From contig NZ_LJJB01000013.1 in assembly GCF_001420695.1 (NCBI RefSeq), positions 1,267,001 through 1,331,000 on the forward strand: a stretch of 64,000 nt of DNA. The letters run 5' to 3'. How positions within the stretch are numbered: the first letter of the stretch is position 1; every line of letters starts with the position of its first letter. The notes below the pieces were generated by a model, which saw only the letters and a list, made by a program, of their open reading frames with translations, was not told the DNA's origin and searched no databases. The DNA is from Brevibacillus choshinensis (lineage in GTDB: Bacteria > Bacillota > Bacilli > Brevibacillales > Brevibacillaceae). The position numbers and the translations under genes are program-made. This document shows positions 24,065-32,704 of this stretch, one piece after another.

Positions 24065-24850
24065 TTGAAGCAGCCCGTCTATCTGGGGAGCCAACGGCTT
24101 TTACTGACAACTTCACACGGAAGCAAGCTCCTCTGTCCATCCGATGATCTGAGTGTATCCCTCGAATTGGCGGCGAGCGGAACATTTGAGGCACCCCTCA
24201 CCAAATACTTTCTGCACCATGTGCTGCCCGGACACACCATCCTCGATCTCGGGGCACACATCGGATATTATTCCGTTCTGTTCGGGCGGCTCATCGGTCC
24301 TACGGGAAAGCTATTCGCTTATGAAGCACATCCCCGAGCGTATGCGTTCTTGATGGACAATCTCTCGATCAACGATCTTCACGACAGGACACGCGCCTAC
24401 CATCGCGCCGTTTACTCGTGTGAGACCACCTTACCCTTTTACGCGAGCAAACGCTACTTGGGAAACAGCTCCATCCACCAGCATCACGAAACATACTTTC
24501 TGCATTACGTGGACGAATTTGAAACGATTTCCATTGATACGGTCGTCCTGGATGACCACCAACGTGATCTGGAATCCATCGACTTTATTAAAATGGACAT
24601 GGAAGGAAGCGAATATCAGGCTTTTTTAGGGATGGAACGAATCATCAGAGAGCAGGCAAAAACCGTCGTTTTTGAAGTGAATCGCTCCATGCTTCACGAT
24701 GACTGGGACGCCTTTGTAACGCTCCTTCGCTCCTACAGACATCAGTTCAACAAACAATTCTATGTGATCACACAAGAAGGCTCTACCGTTGAAATGGACC
24801 TCGAAATTATATTAAGCTCAGGCGAATGTCCGTATTTGGTCATGTGCTGA
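24065..24850 (+). CDS. FkbM family methyltransferase
   Basis: About 261 residues. SAM-binding motif ILDLGAHIGYYSVLFGRLIG near residues 70-90, acidic post-I region LFAYEAHP, and the FkbM signature IDFIKMDMEGSEYQAFLGM near 180. Members methylate hydroxyl groups on sugars or natural products. The TTG at 24065 is chosen since AAGGAGTG stands 7 nt upstream. No glycan or biosynthetic cluster is adjacent, so the substrate is unknown. Confidence 0.85.
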   Translation: MKQPVYLGSQRLLLTTSHGSKLLCPSDDLSVSLELAASGTFEAPLTKYFLHHVLPGHTILDLGAHIGYYSVLFGRLIGPTGKLFAYEAHPRAYAFLMDNLSINDLHDRTRAYHRAVYSCETTLPFYASKRYLGNSSIHQHHETYFLHYVDEFETISIDTVVLDDHQRDLESIDFIKMDMEGSEYQAFLGMERIIREQAKTVVFEVNRSMLHDDWDAFVTLLRSYRHQFNKQFYVITQEGSTVEMDLEIILSSGECPYLVMC

Positions 24851-24853
24851 CGA

Positions 24854-25336
24854 TTACTTCAAGTTTACTTGAGGGGCGCAGCACAAGTCCCCCTTTCCTG
24901 ATTCGATCGCGGCCCGTAGACTCGATAGAGCATGGAACCAGGCCCTTTCATGCCAGGAGCGGGCATTCTCCCACTCCTCGCCTTCCTTCCAGCCAAAATG
25001 CTCGATGACGATTCGGGTCTTTCCTTCATTCTCGGACAAAGAAACGAGCACGTACGTCAGGGAATCATCGTGATTCATCAAGTCCGCAAAATCATCGGGC
25101 CCCTTCCACGTAAAGCCTAGACGTTCTTTTGGTTCAAAAAGTGTGATGATGCACCCGCTTGTCCCCATCTGATCGCGGTTGTCAGGGGTAAAGAACAGCT
25201 CAAACGCCCCACCGAGCCGTGGTTCAATATTTGCTTCAGGCGCGAACCATTGGACGATCCGTTCGCTCCGAGTCCACGCCCACCATACTTGCTCCATGGA
25301 TGAAACGATTTCTGTTTCTACTTGAAAGGCACTCAT
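24854..25336 (-). CDS. SRPBCC (AHSA1-like) domain protein
   Basis: 160 residues, START-like hydrophobic-pocket fold of the AHSA1 subgroup: FQVETEIVSSMEQVWWAWT at the N-terminus, GGAFELFF, and the C-terminal helix ERAWFHALSSLRAAIE. Function undefined; members bind hydrophobic ligands or act as Hsp90-activator-like proteins. ATG at 25336 has GGAGGAAGG about 9 nt upstream. Convergent with the FkbM gene, only 3 bp between stops. Confidence 0.85.
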   Translation of the reverse strand: MSAFQVETEIVSSMEQVWWAWTRSERIVQWFAPEANIEPRLGGAFELFFTPDNRDQMGTSGCIITLFEPKERLGFTWKGPDDFADLMNHDDSLTYVLVSLSENEGKTRIVIEHFGWKEGEEWENARSWHERAWFHALSSLRAAIESGKGDLCCAPQVNLK

Positions 25337-25537
25337 TGGCAACCTTCCTCCTTCTTATTGTCCCAACCCTTTGAAAATAGCAACGTTCCCCTTTCCAGTC
25401 AATACCAATCGAAAGAGAATCTCCTATAAACAGATATGAATGTACTTTTTTTTGCAAGATCGCACATTTAAACCTTAGGCACACTAAAATGAATGTTATA
25501 ATGATAATGTAAACAATCAATATTTGGGAGGGGAACG

Positions 25538-26419
25538 ATGGAACAAACAATCGCCAAATCGACTCACCAAAAATTGCCGTTGGGAAAACTGCTGAAAAGA
25601 ATCTTCTTCATCCTGATCGGTGCTTCTCTCGTCTCTGTAGGTCTGGAAATCTTCTTGGTTCCGAATCAAATTATTGACGGTGGTATTGTAGGCATCTCGA
25701 TTATTGCGTCTCATTTGACTGGATGGACTCTTGGCATTTTTCTATTTTTACTCAACTTACCATTCCTGGTTGTTGGCTACAGACAGATCGGAAAGACATT
25801 TGCCTTGTCTACCCTATTTGGAGTAACCATCATGTCGGTCGGAACCGCTCTGTTGCATCCGGTTCCAGGATTGACGGATGACCCGCTGCTCGCTGCAGTA
25901 TTTGGCGGAATCATTTTGGGTATTGGTGTTGGTCTCGTCCTTCGTTATGGAGGATCTCTGGATGGTACGGAGATTATCGCCGTCTTGTTTAATAAGAAAA
26001 CCCCTTTCTCCGTTGGTGAGATCGTCATGTTTTTCAACCTATTCATTTTGGGCAGTGCCGGATTTGTTTTCGGTTGGGATCGTGCGATGTATTCGCTGAT
26101 CGCCTATTACATTGCTTTCAAAATGATCGATCTGACCATCGAAGGCTTCCAGGAATCCAAGTCCGTTTGGATTATTAGCGACAATCACAAAGATGTAGGA
26201 GACGCGATTGTTGCTCGTCTGGGCCGCGGTGTCACCTATCTGAAAGGTGAAGGGGGCTACACAGGCGATGAGAAGAAAGTCGTTTTCTGCATCATTACCC
26301 GTCTGGAAGAAGCAAAGCTGAAGCTGATCGTCGAGGAAGTAGACCCGAATGCCTTTTTGGCTGTCGGTAACATCCACGATGTACGCGGCGGACAGTTTAA
26401 AAAGAAAGCTATTCACTAA
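25538..26419 (+). CDS. YitT family (DUF161/DUF2179) membrane protein
   Basis: 293 residues: five to six membrane helices in the first 190 residues (start FFILIGASLVSVGLEIFLVPN, then GGIVGISIIASH) followed by the cytosolic DUF2179 domain (SKSVWIISDNHKDVGDAIVARLGRGVTYLKGEGGYTG). The function of the family is not established. ATG follows GGGAGGGG; a TATAAT near 25496 is the probable -10 element. Confidence 0.9.
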   Translation: MEQTIAKSTHQKLPLGKLLKRIFFILIGASLVSVGLEIFLVPNQIIDGGIVGISIIASHLTGWTLGIFLFLLNLPFLVVGYRQIGKTFALSTLFGVTIMSVGTALLHPVPGLTDDPLLAAVFGGIILGIGVGLVLRYGGSLDGTEIIAVLFNKKTPFSVGEIVMFFNLFILGSAGFVFGWDRAMYSLIAYYIAFKMIDLTIEGFQESKSVWIISDNHKDVGDAIVARLGRGVTYLKGEGGYTGDEKKVVFCIITRLEEAKLKLIVEEVDPNAFLAVGNIHDVRGGQFKKKAIH

Positions 26420-26437
26420 CAATAGGAATAAAAACGA

Positions 26438-26472
26438 AAGCGCCACCCGTTCAATCCCGGGAGGCGCTTATT
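26438..26472. terminator. terminator between yitT and the sensor kinase
   Basis: AAGCGCC / GGCGCTT with inner CCCG/CGGG, between convergent stops. Confidence 0.7.
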
Positions 26473-26474
26473 TA

Positions 26475-28202
26475 TTATGCTAGACTCTTTTGGCCTGGGA
26501 ACATCACGCTGACTGCTGTTCCGCTCCCAAGCTCACTCCTTACCTCGATTTCACCCTCATGCGCCAACACCAGCTGCTTGGCGATCGCCATCCCCAAGCC
26601 CGTTCCACTGACATCCTCCTGAGTATGGCCGCCTCGATAGTATCGTTCAAACAGATTTTCTTTGGTTTCCTCATCCATCCCTGGCCCATTGTCCTTTACC
26701 TCGATCACAAAGCCACCGTCCTGCCTACTGGCAATCGAGACGATTACCTGGGTGTTTGCTGGTGTATGCTTGATGGCATTCGCCAAGATGTTTACCATGA
26801 TGCGCCTGAACCACTTCGGATCTACTTCTGTCGTGAGGGTCCGCGTGTCTGACTGGAACTCAATCACATGGTCGGCGGCACTTGGGTCGTTTACCATATC
26901 CACCGTAATCCGACGAATCGTTTCCACGATTTCTACTGGTTCCTTGACCATCGACAGGGCATGATTTTTCAGACGGTAGGTGAGATTCAAATCCTCGATC
27001 AAGTCATCCATATACTCGGCCTTTTCACGAATCGTCCTGCCAAACTCTCTGATTTCCCTCTGCCCCCACTCGTATGGACTGGAATCAAGAATAGAAGCGT
27101 AGCCAAAGATGGAGCTGAGCGGTGTCTTCAAGTCATGAGAGAGGCCGGTGATCCACTCCTCCCGCGTCCGCTCTACGTCGCGTTGCCGCTGTTCATTCAT
27201 GCGCAGTGTCGTAGTCAAATGCTGCAAGGAATCAAACATGTCCTTGTAGACTGCAAACGATTTTTTCCGTTTGCCACTGCGAGTCGTTCCTACCTTTTTA
27301 CCCTTTCTGTTTACTGGCTCCTCATAGTGTCCTTTTGCCAACTGCTCCAACCAGTTGACCATATGTAAAAGTGGTTGTCCCACCCGAAGTGCATACCAGA
27401 TACCTGCCACCAAAATACAGAGCAGCAAGACAAGCAAGAGCTGTCGCAGCGCGTACGCTACGATGTCGTTGATAGACGAATCAGCATCTCCCATCGCTGG
27501 GTCGGGTGATAGAGGCACACCAACCACATAGGTGAGCCTACTCGTTTGATCAAAATGGCTAAGGATGAAATCATTCTCCAAGACTTCCGCCAAGTCGAGG
27601 CGTCTGGAGACTTCTGGTTGATTTAGCTCCTCAACGAGCTGACCATTCCTGTCATAAACAGCGAACCAAGCCTTTTCCCGGGAAAAGGCGGTTTGGATAT
27701 CTTTCTTTCCTTTCCAGCCACCTTCAGGCATAGAGGTAGTCACCAAAAGCTTTAGCAGTCTGGTACCCGGAGATGGCGTCCCGTAGTAGACGATCAGCTT
27801 TTCCCCTCTTGACTCAACTACCCAAAACTTCACTCGGTAAGGAAAATCAAGCGAAGGCTGAGACTGTTCGATACGTACACCCGGCGCTTGAATGCCAGTA
27901 AGCTCTGGAGGGGTGCGATAGGAGTAGACGACATCGCCGTATTTTCCGAGGATTTGCAGCCAACCGTTATGGCTTTCCACGCTTCGTTGTATCTCCTCAT
28001 TTACTCCAACGTTCTCTCCCCCGTAAATCAGTCGTGCCTCGATGTCAGTGGTGCTTAATCCAGACAGATCGGATGCGATTTGTTCATTCGTCACTCGGGT
28101 TCCCAGAATCAGCATGGATATAGTCAGACACAGGAGCAGCACTAGAACGAATCCAAAAAACTGCCTGACGTATTGGACAATCAGCTTGTTGCGCAGACTC
28201 AT
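26475..28202 (-). CDS. membrane sensor histidine kinase of a two-component system
   Basis: 575 residues. Helix 1 is at about 14-35, a large extracellular sensor region runs to about 248, helix 2 is at 253-272, then a basic linker. HisKA has the phospho-acceptor H356 in GLSHDLKTPLSS; the ATPase domain shows NILANAIKHT, DNGPGMDEE and GTGLGMAI. It overlaps its response regulator by 4 bp (ATGA). The pair is divergent from an ABC-2 exporter that it probably controls, in the style of envelope- or antibiotic-stress systems; the signal is unknown. Confidence 0.92.
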   Translation of the reverse strand: MSLRNKLIVQYVRQFFGFVLVLLLCLTISMLILGTRVTNEQIASDLSGLSTTDIEARLIYGGENVGVNEEIQRSVESHNGWLQILGKYGDVVYSYRTPPELTGIQAPGVRIEQSQPSLDFPYRVKFWVVESRGEKLIVYYGTPSPGTRLLKLLVTTSMPEGGWKGKKDIQTAFSREKAWFAVYDRNGQLVEELNQPEVSRRLDLAEVLENDFILSHFDQTSRLTYVVGVPLSPDPAMGDADSSINDIVAYALRQLLLVLLLCILVAGIWYALRVGQPLLHMVNWLEQLAKGHYEEPVNRKGKKVGTTRSGKRKKSFAVYKDMFDSLQHLTTTLRMNEQRQRDVERTREEWITGLSHDLKTPLSSIFGYASILDSSPYEWGQREIREFGRTIREKAEYMDDLIEDLNLTYRLKNHALSMVKEPVEIVETIRRITVDMVNDPSAADHVIEFQSDTRTLTTEVDPKWFRRIMVNILANAIKHTPANTQVIVSIASRQDGGFVIEVKDNGPGMDEETKENLFERYYRGGHTQEDVSGTGLGMAIAKQLVLAHEGEIEVRSELGSGTAVSVMFPGQKSLA

Positions 28203-28921
28203 GGGTGAGATCTCCCAGGGCTCACCAGCTTATACCCCAAGCCTCTGACCGTTACAAGATGCTTGGGCGCAGAAGGCAGTTCCTCGATCCGCTGACGTAG
28301 CTTATGAATATGCACCATGACTGTATTTTCATCAAACAAGCCGTACTCGTCCTTCCATACATGGTCGTAGATCTGCTCTTTGGTAAAAACGCGGTTTGGA
28401 TTCTGACAAAAGAAAGTGAGCAATTGGAAGACCTGCGCCGGACAATCTACCTGTTCTCCGTCCACAATTAGTTCAGCGGCGTCCAGATTCACTCGGAACC
28501 TTCCAAAGTCGTAGACTCTCTCCTCTGGCAAAGGTGTCTGCCCTGCTCCCATCGAACGCCGCAGATGCGCCTTCATTCGCGCTACGACCTCCAGTGGATG
28601 AAAGGGCTTGGTGATATAATCATCGGCCCCATAGGCAAACCCGCTCAACTTATCGAAATCCGTGCCTCGTGCCGTCAGGAAGAAGATCGGCGCATTCGTT
28701 CGCTGCCGCACTGCAGAGCACAGTTCAAACCCGCTCTTGTCTGGGAGCATGACATCCAGAATGAACAGTTGATACGTCTTTTCTTCGATCAAACGCAGAG
28801 CCTGATCTGCATGCGTGCACGTATCTACTTGGGCAAAGCCTTCCTTTTGCAGCACGGTCTTGAGCATCTGCAAAATGGCTTCCTCGTCATCGACAATTAA
28901 AATATTTGCTTGTGTTTCCAT
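28199..28921 (-). CDS. OmpR/PhoB-family response regulator
   Basis: 240 residues: receiver domain with D56 (FILDVMLP), T in FLTARG, K in YITKPF, and a C-terminal winged helix (ENTVMVHIHKLRQRIE, LVTVRGLGYKLV). The ATG at 28921 follows AAGGAGGG at 7 nt. First gene of the RR-kinase pair. A direct repeat fitting OmpR-type binding lies in the divergent intergenic region. Confidence 0.92.
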   Translation of the reverse strand: METQANILIVDDEEAILQMLKTVLQKEGFAQVDTCTHADQALRLIEEKTYQLFILDVMLPDKSGFELCSAVRQRTNAPIFFLTARGTDFDKLSGFAYGADDYITKPFHPLEVVARMKAHLRRSMGAGQTPLPEERVYDFGRFRVNLDAAELIVDGEQVDCPAQVFQLLTFFCQNPNRVFTKEQIYDHVWKDEYGLFDENTVMVHIHKLRQRIEELPSAPKHLVTVRGLGYKLVSPGRSHP

Positions 28922-28980
28922 AGTCCGTCCCTCCTTGCTCCCCCCTATCATATCACGCGTATCTGCTTCCTATGAGCAAA

Positions 28981-28998
28981 GGTAAGGCAATGGTAAGG
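28981..28998 (+). promoter_or_regulatory. direct repeat, candidate response-regulator box for the ABC exporter
   Basis: GGTAAGG-CAAT-GGTAAGG: two 7-bp repeats 11 bp apart, one helical turn. It is followed at 29030-29035 by the -10 element TACAAT with no good -35 box, as expected for an activator-dependent promoter of the permease gene. Confidence 0.55.
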
Positions 28999-29058
28999 TA
29001 GCGTTTCACTTCTAGAAAGCTGTGTGAGCTACAATAAATGTGAAAGGAGTGAACAACG

Positions 29059-29742
29059 ATGTGGGCCATTTGCCAACACGAATTTTTCCGTTTGTTTAAA
29101 AGTATGAAATCGTTAATTACCGTCGCCTTTATTGTCGGCGTATCGTATTGGGTGTCTGATCTGGTGAACCAAGCTGCCAGCTTTTTGCCAACGAACGAAC
29201 TCGCCAAAGGACATGCCCTGGGAGTCTTTGCCCTGGTTATGCTATTTGGACCTCTGTTTGTCTTTAGCCTTTCCCACGATGTACTGAACCGGGAGCTGGC
29301 AGGTCGGACGATTCGCTTTCTCGTCACGCGAACTTCGCGACAAAAGATTATCGTTGGCAAGTTTCTCGGCGTACTTCTCTTTTGGCTGGCGTGCATGGTG
29401 GTCACCTTTGGTGTCGTTCTGGCGACTGTGCATACGTTTGACGCCAAAACCTTTTACCAATGCGTGACGCTGCTCGTGTACTGCATTTCTCTGGCTCTCT
29501 TGCTCTCGCTCGCTGTGCCCCGACCTAGCTACACCATGTTTTTGGGGATCGTCGTAGCGATGGCTTTGCCCGGAGTAGGATTGTGGAGTCTTTTCTCCAG
29601 CCATCCTGCTGCGCAATGGATTGTTTATTTGACCCCGTTCAAATTCATCGAGAAAGGGGTAGCATGGACAGGCTTTATCTGGCTCTATGCCGCTCTGTTC
29701 CTGACTGCCTCCATCTTTCTATTCCGTAGGAGGGATTGCTGA
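29059..29742 (+). CDS. ABC-2 type transporter permease
   Basis: 227 residues, six membrane helices. It opens WAICQHEFFRLFKSMKSLITVAF as is typical for ABC-2 permeases and ends in a helix followed by RRRDC. It forms the channel of an exporter with the ATPase encoded next. The stop TGA overlaps the ATPase ATG by one base. It is divergent from the two-component system; the substrate may be a peptide, lipid or drug. Confidence 0.87.
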   Translation: MWAICQHEFFRLFKSMKSLITVAFIVGVSYWVSDLVNQAASFLPTNELAKGHALGVFALVMLFGPLFVFSLSHDVLNRELAGRTIRFLVTRTSRQKIIVGKFLGVLLFWLACMVVTFGVVLATVHTFDAKTFYQCVTLLVYCISLALLLSLAVPRPSYTMFLGIVVAMALPGVGLWSLFSSHPAAQWIVYLTPFKFIEKGVAWTGFIWLYAALFLTASIFLFRRRDC

Positions 29743-30659
29743 TGGACATCTTGGAAACGGTCCAACTGACGAAACGCTTTGGAGAACGGACAGTCGTGAA
29801 GGGGGTAGACTTGACCGTACAACGCGGAGAAATCTTTGGCTTTCTGGGGAGAAATGGCGCGGGAAAATCTACGTTTATCAACATGCTGACAGGCATTCTA
29901 CTGCCTTCCTCCGGGACGATCCGGATGTTTGGAGGAGAAGGAAGTCTGGATGATTGGAAGCGGCGGATCGGCGTGCTGCCTGATTACTCGACCTTTTACG
30001 ACTCCCTGTCTGCTGCCGAGCATCTCCGTTATTTTGCAAGCATCAAAGGCGTTCGGATGACCGATCAGGAGTGTGCCCGCATTCTTGCCTCCGTAGAGCT
30101 GGAAGAACATGCCTCGCGCAAAGCCAAGACGTTTTCCTTTGGTATGAAGAAAAAGCTGGGTATCGCGCAAGCGCTCGTGGGTGACCCGGAGCTGCTGTTT
30201 CTCGATGAGCCCACATCCGGCGTGGACGTCGAGTCATCCCTGCATATTCAGGAGCTGCTCCGCTCTTTGCATCAGCAAGGCAAGACGATATTCATGACCT
30301 CGCACAACCTGCATGAGGTAGAAAAAATCTGTAGTCGTATTGCGATCATGAAGGACGGAAAAATTGGTTCGCTCGGTAGCTTGGGTGAGCTGCAGGCAGC
30401 TCATCAGACTTGGCGAAATGTGAGCGTACGCCATTCTGCTTTCGCTCTGGACAGCCAGCCTACCCTGGTAGCTTTTGTTCAATCGCTCGGACGAAATGTC
30501 CAATGGGAAGCTGGTCGCTTCTCTCTTCAAGTAGATGAAGACCAAAAAATCGCCTCCCTCGTACGCGCACTCGTGCAGGCACGGGTGGATGTCTACGGCG
30601 TTTCCGTGGATGAGCCTTCGCTGGAGAAAATCTTCCTCGAGGAGGAAGCTACTGTCTAA
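29742..30659 (+). CDS. ABC transporter ATP-binding protein (ABC-2/DrrA-like)
   Basis: 305 residues. Walker A GRNGAGKST near 37-45, Q-loop in the LPDYSTFYDSLSA region, signature FSFGMKKKLGIAQAL, Walker B LLFLDEPTSGVD and the switch His in MTSHNLHE. A C-terminal extension of about 80 residues (DrrA-type) follows. The ATG overlaps the permease stop; AGGAGGG lies 8 nt upstream. The partner permease precedes it, and a terminator follows. Confidence 0.93.
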   Translation: MDILETVQLTKRFGERTVVKGVDLTVQRGEIFGFLGRNGAGKSTFINMLTGILLPSSGTIRMFGGEGSLDDWKRRIGVLPDYSTFYDSLSAAEHLRYFASIKGVRMTDQECARILASVELEEHASRKAKTFSFGMKKKLGIAQALVGDPELLFLDEPTSGVDVESSLHIQELLRSLHQQGKTIFMTSHNLHEVEKICSRIAIMKDGKIGSLGSLGELQAAHQTWRNVSVRHSAFALDSQPTLVAFVQSLGRNVQWEAGRFSLQVDEDQKIASLVRALVQARVDVYGVSVDEPSLEKIFLEEEATV

Positions 30660-30667
30660 GAAAAAAG

Positions 30668-30706
30668 CAGCTCTCCTTCATATACAATGTCGGAGAGCTG
30701 TTTTCC
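30668..30706 (+). terminator. terminator of the ABC-2 operon
   Basis: CAGCTCTCC / GGAGAGCTG 9-bp stem followed by TTTTCCTTATT. Confidence 0.75.
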
Positions 30707-30890
30707 TTATTATTTCTTGTTAATTCTTCAAGGTATTGTTTCGCTGTTTCTGTAATTTGGATGTGTGATTTCTGATGGTATCGATCAAGTGAATAGTCAA
30801 ACATGTCCCTCCAATAGTTAGAGCCAGCCGTTTAAACCTATTTGGCTGGCCCTATGCTTCATTTCATTAGTCATTTTTACTACAACGTTT

Positions 30891-31595
30891 TTATACAAAT
30901 GCCCGTAACTGTTCCAATCGCTCTATCGTTGCCAGAGGCTCGTGGCTCGTCTCGGGCTTTTTGCCTTTCGGATTGATCCAGACCGCGGAGAGTCCGGCAT
31001 CCATCGCTCCGGAGACATCCGCCTCCCACGTATCTCCCACGAACAGTACTTGCGAAGCCTCCACACCCAGCTCCTCCAAAACAGTCGCATAGATGCGCGG
31101 GTCTGGCTTGTGATAACCGATCAGCTCAGAGAGAAAAACGCGCTCTTTCGGAAAGTAATCAGACAATCCCAGACGACTCAGCTTGATAAAAGCCATATCG
31201 ACCGGACCGTTGGTGACGATGCCCAACGTGTAACGGCTGGCTAATTCGGCGATTAGTTCTTGTACAGCCGGATCAGGGGTGACAGCATCCATACAGACAG
31301 CAGCGTATGCTTGCTGAAAGCCATTGACTTCCTCGACACTGACTTGGCGATTGAAATCTGCCATCGACCGTTGCAGCCGCAATTGACGGTATTGTGTAAA
31401 GTCGTATCGCTTGGCGATCACATCGACCCACAAATCATCACCGTGGCGGCGTAATGCCGCAAGTAAAGCTGCACCATCCAGATCAGCGGTCAAAGGATGC
31501 GTCGCCACTGTATGCTGCATTCCCTTTTCCCAACAAGCTGAAAAATCGAACAAAGTATCATCTAGATCAAATAAGATCGTTGTAAAAACAGACAT
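30891..31595 (-). CDS. HAD family hydrolase (YjjG-like)
   Basis: 234 residues. Haloacid-dehalogenase motifs in order: I LFDLDDTLFDF (nucleophile and acid Asp), II IVTNGP, III K in GYHKPDPR, IV GDTWEADVSGA. The cap is the C1 helical type with WVDVIAKRYDFTQYRQLR. YjjG-like members dephosphorylate nucleotides including non-canonical ones; other substrates are possible. Monocistronic, with a GC-rich inverted repeat (30823-30852) downstream. Confidence 0.88.
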   Translation of the reverse strand: MSVFTTILFDLDDTLFDFSACWEKGMQHTVATHPLTADLDGAALLAALRRHGDDLWVDVIAKRYDFTQYRQLRLQRSMADFNRQVSVEEVNGFQQAYAAVCMDAVTPDPAVQELIAELASRYTLGIVTNGPVDMAFIKLSRLGLSDYFPKERVFLSELIGYHKPDPRIYATVLEELGVEASQVLFVGDTWEADVSGAMDAGLSAVWINPKGKKPETSHEPLATIERLEQLRAFV

Positions 31596-31679
31596 GCACC
31601 GTCACTCCTCTCACGTTCATTGTAACGGAAAAAAGCATGCCTGAGGGGAGGAAACTAGCACTGCAAGTCTCGTTCTTTG

Positions 31680-32090
31680 TTATTTGACGGGCAGTTCAGC
31701 AAACAGTGCTTCTCGTAGCTCCTCGGGAATAGCCGTAGAACGACGGGAGTTGGCATCGATCATGACCATCGTGACATCAGCGTCTGCCACCAGCTGTTCC
31801 GATTGATTAAATAGCTCATGCTTGATGACAAAGCTCTTTTCTCCGACTTTGACAGCTGACGTTCTTGCTATGACCTGTTCTCGAATGCGTAGTTCTTTTC
31901 GGTAGTTGATGTTGATATTGACGACCACAGGCATGATGGCACGGCGTTGCAGCTCGTCGAGGGTCAGCCCCGTCTGCCAGATCCAGTCAAATCGAGCCCA
32001 CTCCATATACTCCAAGTATTTGGCATTGTTCACGTGACCGATGAAGTCAAGATCTGTGGAACGTACTGAGAATTCAATTTGATGCGGCAT
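31680..32090 (-). CDS. acyl-CoA thioesterase, 4-hydroxybenzoyl-CoA thioesterase-like hot-dog fold
   Basis: 136 residues. Family pattern: FSVRSTDLDFIGHVNNAKYLEYMEWARFDW, with the catalytic Asp in the DLDFIGHVNN segment. The ATG at 32090 is preferred because AAAGGAG lies 8 nt upstream; the much longer upstream reading frame has no coding support. Thioesterases of this type hydrolyse acyl-CoA of fatty or aromatic acids. A palindrome overlaps its promoter. Confidence 0.87.
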   Translation of the reverse strand: MPHQIEFSVRSTDLDFIGHVNNAKYLEYMEWARFDWIWQTGLTLDELQRRAIMPVVVNININYRKELRIREQVIARTSAVKVGEKSFVIKHELFNQSEQLVADADVTMVMIDANSRRSTAIPEELREALFAELPVK

Positions 32091-32116
32091 CCCCATCACT
32101 CCTTTTACTTTCCTCC

Positions 32117-32151
32117 AGTATAACGAATTTACAGAACTGAGTGAACGTTCA
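32117..32151 (-). promoter_or_regulatory. promoter and palindromic operator of the thioesterase gene
   Basis: Minus-strand TTCACT-N17-TATACT. The perfect palindrome TGAACGTTCA (32142-32151) overlaps the -35 box, as expected for a TetR-family repressor such as a fatty-acyl-CoA-responsive one; the regulator is not encoded nearby. Confidence 0.5.
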
Positions 32152-32248
32152 TTCGCAATATTCAAAATGATTCGGCTGTTCATTTGTCCCATTTCTCCTA
32201 TAATAAAGAGAGATGTCATGTTACAAGTGACCAGGAAGGATGATCGCG

Positions 32249-32704
32249 ATGTTTGAGCATACACTGCTCCCTGCACTGCAAACAGCTCGCTCTCGTTATA
32301 CAGACGTGCTGGCAAATCTAGACGAAAAGGAGCTTGTCTGGAAATTGGCCCCTGGCTCCAACTCGGTCGGCTTCTTGATCCGTCACATTGCCGAGGTCGA
32401 GTATCGCTTCTGTTTGATGTTTTTTCAGCGTCCGATACCAGAGGGCGTGGAGCTTGCCACAATCGGAAAAGTCAAAGACGAAGGAATCTACACAGATCTG
32501 TCTTCTCTCCATTCTTTCCGTGAAGCTTCGTTTGCTTATTTGCTCGAATCACTCGCTGCTTTGCCTGAAGAGGCATGGGACATCCCCTGTGAGGCGCCTA
32601 TTGCGACCATCACTCCTCGTCAGGCGCTCGGACGTCTGATCTATCACAACGGATATCACGCAGGTCAAATTGGTCTGATTCGCAAATACGGAGGAAATGA
32701 ATGA
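32249..32704 (+). CDS. DinB family protein
   Basis: 151 residues, four-helix-bundle DinB/YfiT fold: N-terminal helix FEHTLLPALQTARSRYTDVLANL, first metal-ligand His in FLIRHIAEVEYRF, and the C-terminal HNGYHAGQIGLIRKY pair of His. In Bacillota several such proteins are metal-dependent thiol transferases (bacillithiol S-transferase type), which would fit a bacillithiol producer; function here is inferred. ATG at 32249 is about 9 nt after AGGAAGG. Coupled to the next gene by ATGA. Confidence 0.85.
   Translation: MFEHTLLPALQTARSRYTDVLANLDEKELVWKLAPGSNSVGFLIRHIAEVEYRFCLMFFQRPIPEGVELATIGKVKDEGIYTDLSSLHSFREASFAYLLESLAALPEEAWDIPCEAPIATITPRQALGRLIYHNGYHAGQIGLIRKYGGNE

Noticed and set aside
30649-30804. 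51-codon minus-strand frame beginning MFDYSLDRYHQKSH
   Set aside because: GGAGGG is only 2 nt from the ATG, and the second half runs through the ABC-2 operon terminator and the ATPase stop codon; coding function is unlikely though not excluded for the first 30 codons.
30821-30852. GAGCCAGCC / GGCTGGCCC inverted repeat as a terminator of the HAD gene
   Set aside because: No T-run follows on the minus strand; noted only as a GC-rich repeat.
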